The notes under the pieces are model-generated. The model was not told the origin of the DNA. It was given only the letters and a program-made list of their open reading frames with translations, and did no database searches. This document shows, in pieces, positions 6,084 through 6,446 of a stretch of 6,446 bases of DNA. Origin of the DNA: Clostridia bacterium (GTDB lineage: Bacteria; Bacillota; Clostridia; RGIG6154); assembly GCA_017523005.1 (NCBI GenBank), contig JAFWXG010000114.1, positions 1-6,446 of the forward strand. The letters run 5' to 3'. The first letter of the stretch is position 1, and each line of letters begins with the position of its first letter. A program made the position numbers and the translations under genes.

Positions 6084-6446
6084 TTATTGTATTTCGTGAA
6101 CAGTTTTCGTTGCGGGGTCAATATAGAAATACCCTGATTTTTCCGGAGATGAACAGCAGAATTTCAAATGTTTGTATTCATCAAATATAAAATCGAAAAC
6201 AGTAAGGTTGTCATAATTAAAGCCTTCTATTGCCCTTACCTCATCTAAAAAGTCGGGAGTAAATGAAAAATCTTGTCTGTTCATAAGATAAAGTCTTGGC
6301 TTTACAACACCCAGTTTTTCCGACTCATAAAACAGAACCATAACATAATCATCTAAATGATAGGTAGTGCGAATGAAATCGTTAGGGTTTTTCTTTAGCT
6401 TCGGCAAAATAAACTCTATGCTGTAAGGATTTTTTTCAATTTCAAC
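6084..6446 (-). CDS. Unrecognised protein, 5' end beyond the window
   Basis: The frame is open from the right edge to a TAA at 6084-6086, giving 120 visible residues. I do not recognise the family. The only in-window start option upstream of the conserved-looking body is a TTG at 6407 with a weak AGAG nearby. The frame continues through it with ordinary protein composition (VEIEKNPYSIEFILPKLKK), so the true start is probably outside. The visible part is soluble and mixed alpha/beta in look, with no signal peptide or membrane segment. It has acidic, aromatic-rich stretches (FDFIFDEY), a CC pair in FCCSSPEKSGYFYIDP, and ends TKTVHEIQ. The final block is faintly like the strand pair of SMI1/KNR4 (SUKH) proteins, but this is too weak to call. 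It lies 56 bases upstream of the ECF S-component gene on the same strand, so it may be co-transcribed with it. Confidence 0.7.
   Translation of the reverse strand, partial: VEIEKNPYSIEFILPKLKKNPNDFIRTTYHLDDYVMVLFYESEKLGVVKPRLYLMNRQDFSFTPDFLDEVRAIEGFNYDNLTVFDFIFDEYKHLKFCCSSPEKSGYFYIDPATKTVHEIQ

Noticed and set aside
6084..6407. Complete 107-residue gene starting at a TTG codon
   Set aside because: The frame remains open upstream to the edge of the window with normal protein composition, and the TTG has only a weak AGAG upstream, so a truncated longer gene is more likely.
1..6446. Mobile elements, CRISPR arrays, tRNA or rRNA genes, defence systems
   Set aside because: No transposase or integrase motifs, terminal inverted repeats, regular repeat-spacer pattern, cloverleaf or rRNA sequence could be seen on either strand.

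Overview
The window looks like chromosomal DNA from an AT-rich, strictly or facultatively anaerobic Firmicute, most likely of the Clostridia. The reasons are the low G+C, strong AGGAG-type ribosome binding sites, compact spacing, class III (anaerobic, glycyl-radical) ribonucleotide reductase, and a lone ECF-type S component. This is an inference from gene content and style. I cannot name a genus.

Layout, left to right. Bases 2-178 hold the 3' end of an M20-family aminoacyl-histidine dipeptidase (pepD type). After a short gap with a candidate promoter comes a complete OPT-family oligopeptide transporter (243-2144). Its stop codon overlaps the start of a small PqqD-like protein (2141-2467), and a hairpin terminator closes this group (2467-2500). 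The three genes share a peptide theme: uptake, cleavage, and a peptide-binding fold. The PqqD-like gene has no visible radical-SAM maturase or precursor partner in the window.

Bases 2515-2543 hold an essentially consensus sigma-A promoter. Just downstream is a near-perfect 16-bp NrdR box (2554-2569), with a degenerate second copy one box-plus-16-bp further on (2586-2601). They lead, through a leader of about 150 nt, into nrdD (2701-4881) and nrdG (4948-5481), the anaerobic ribonucleoside-triphosphate reductase and its radical-SAM activase. NrdR would repress this operon when dNTP or ATP levels signal sufficiency. Between nrdD and nrdG is a GC-rich hairpin followed by a U-rich run. It resembles an intrinsic terminator placed just before the nrdG ribosome binding site and may lower nrdG expression relative to nrdD.

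On the minus strand, converging on nrdG and sharing one bidirectional terminator with it (5473-5504), lies a six-helix ECF-transporter S-component-like membrane protein (5503-6027) with its own candidate promoter. Upstream of that is an unrecognised gene (6084-6446) that runs off the right edge.

I see no mobile element, CRISPR array, rRNA, tRNA or obvious undescribed multi-gene system. The points most worth checking are the OPT/PqqD-like pairing, the NrdR tandem boxes, and the nrdD-nrdG hairpin. The longest stretch without a protein gene is 233 bases (2468-2700), and the terminator, promoter, NrdR boxes and nrdD leader account for it.
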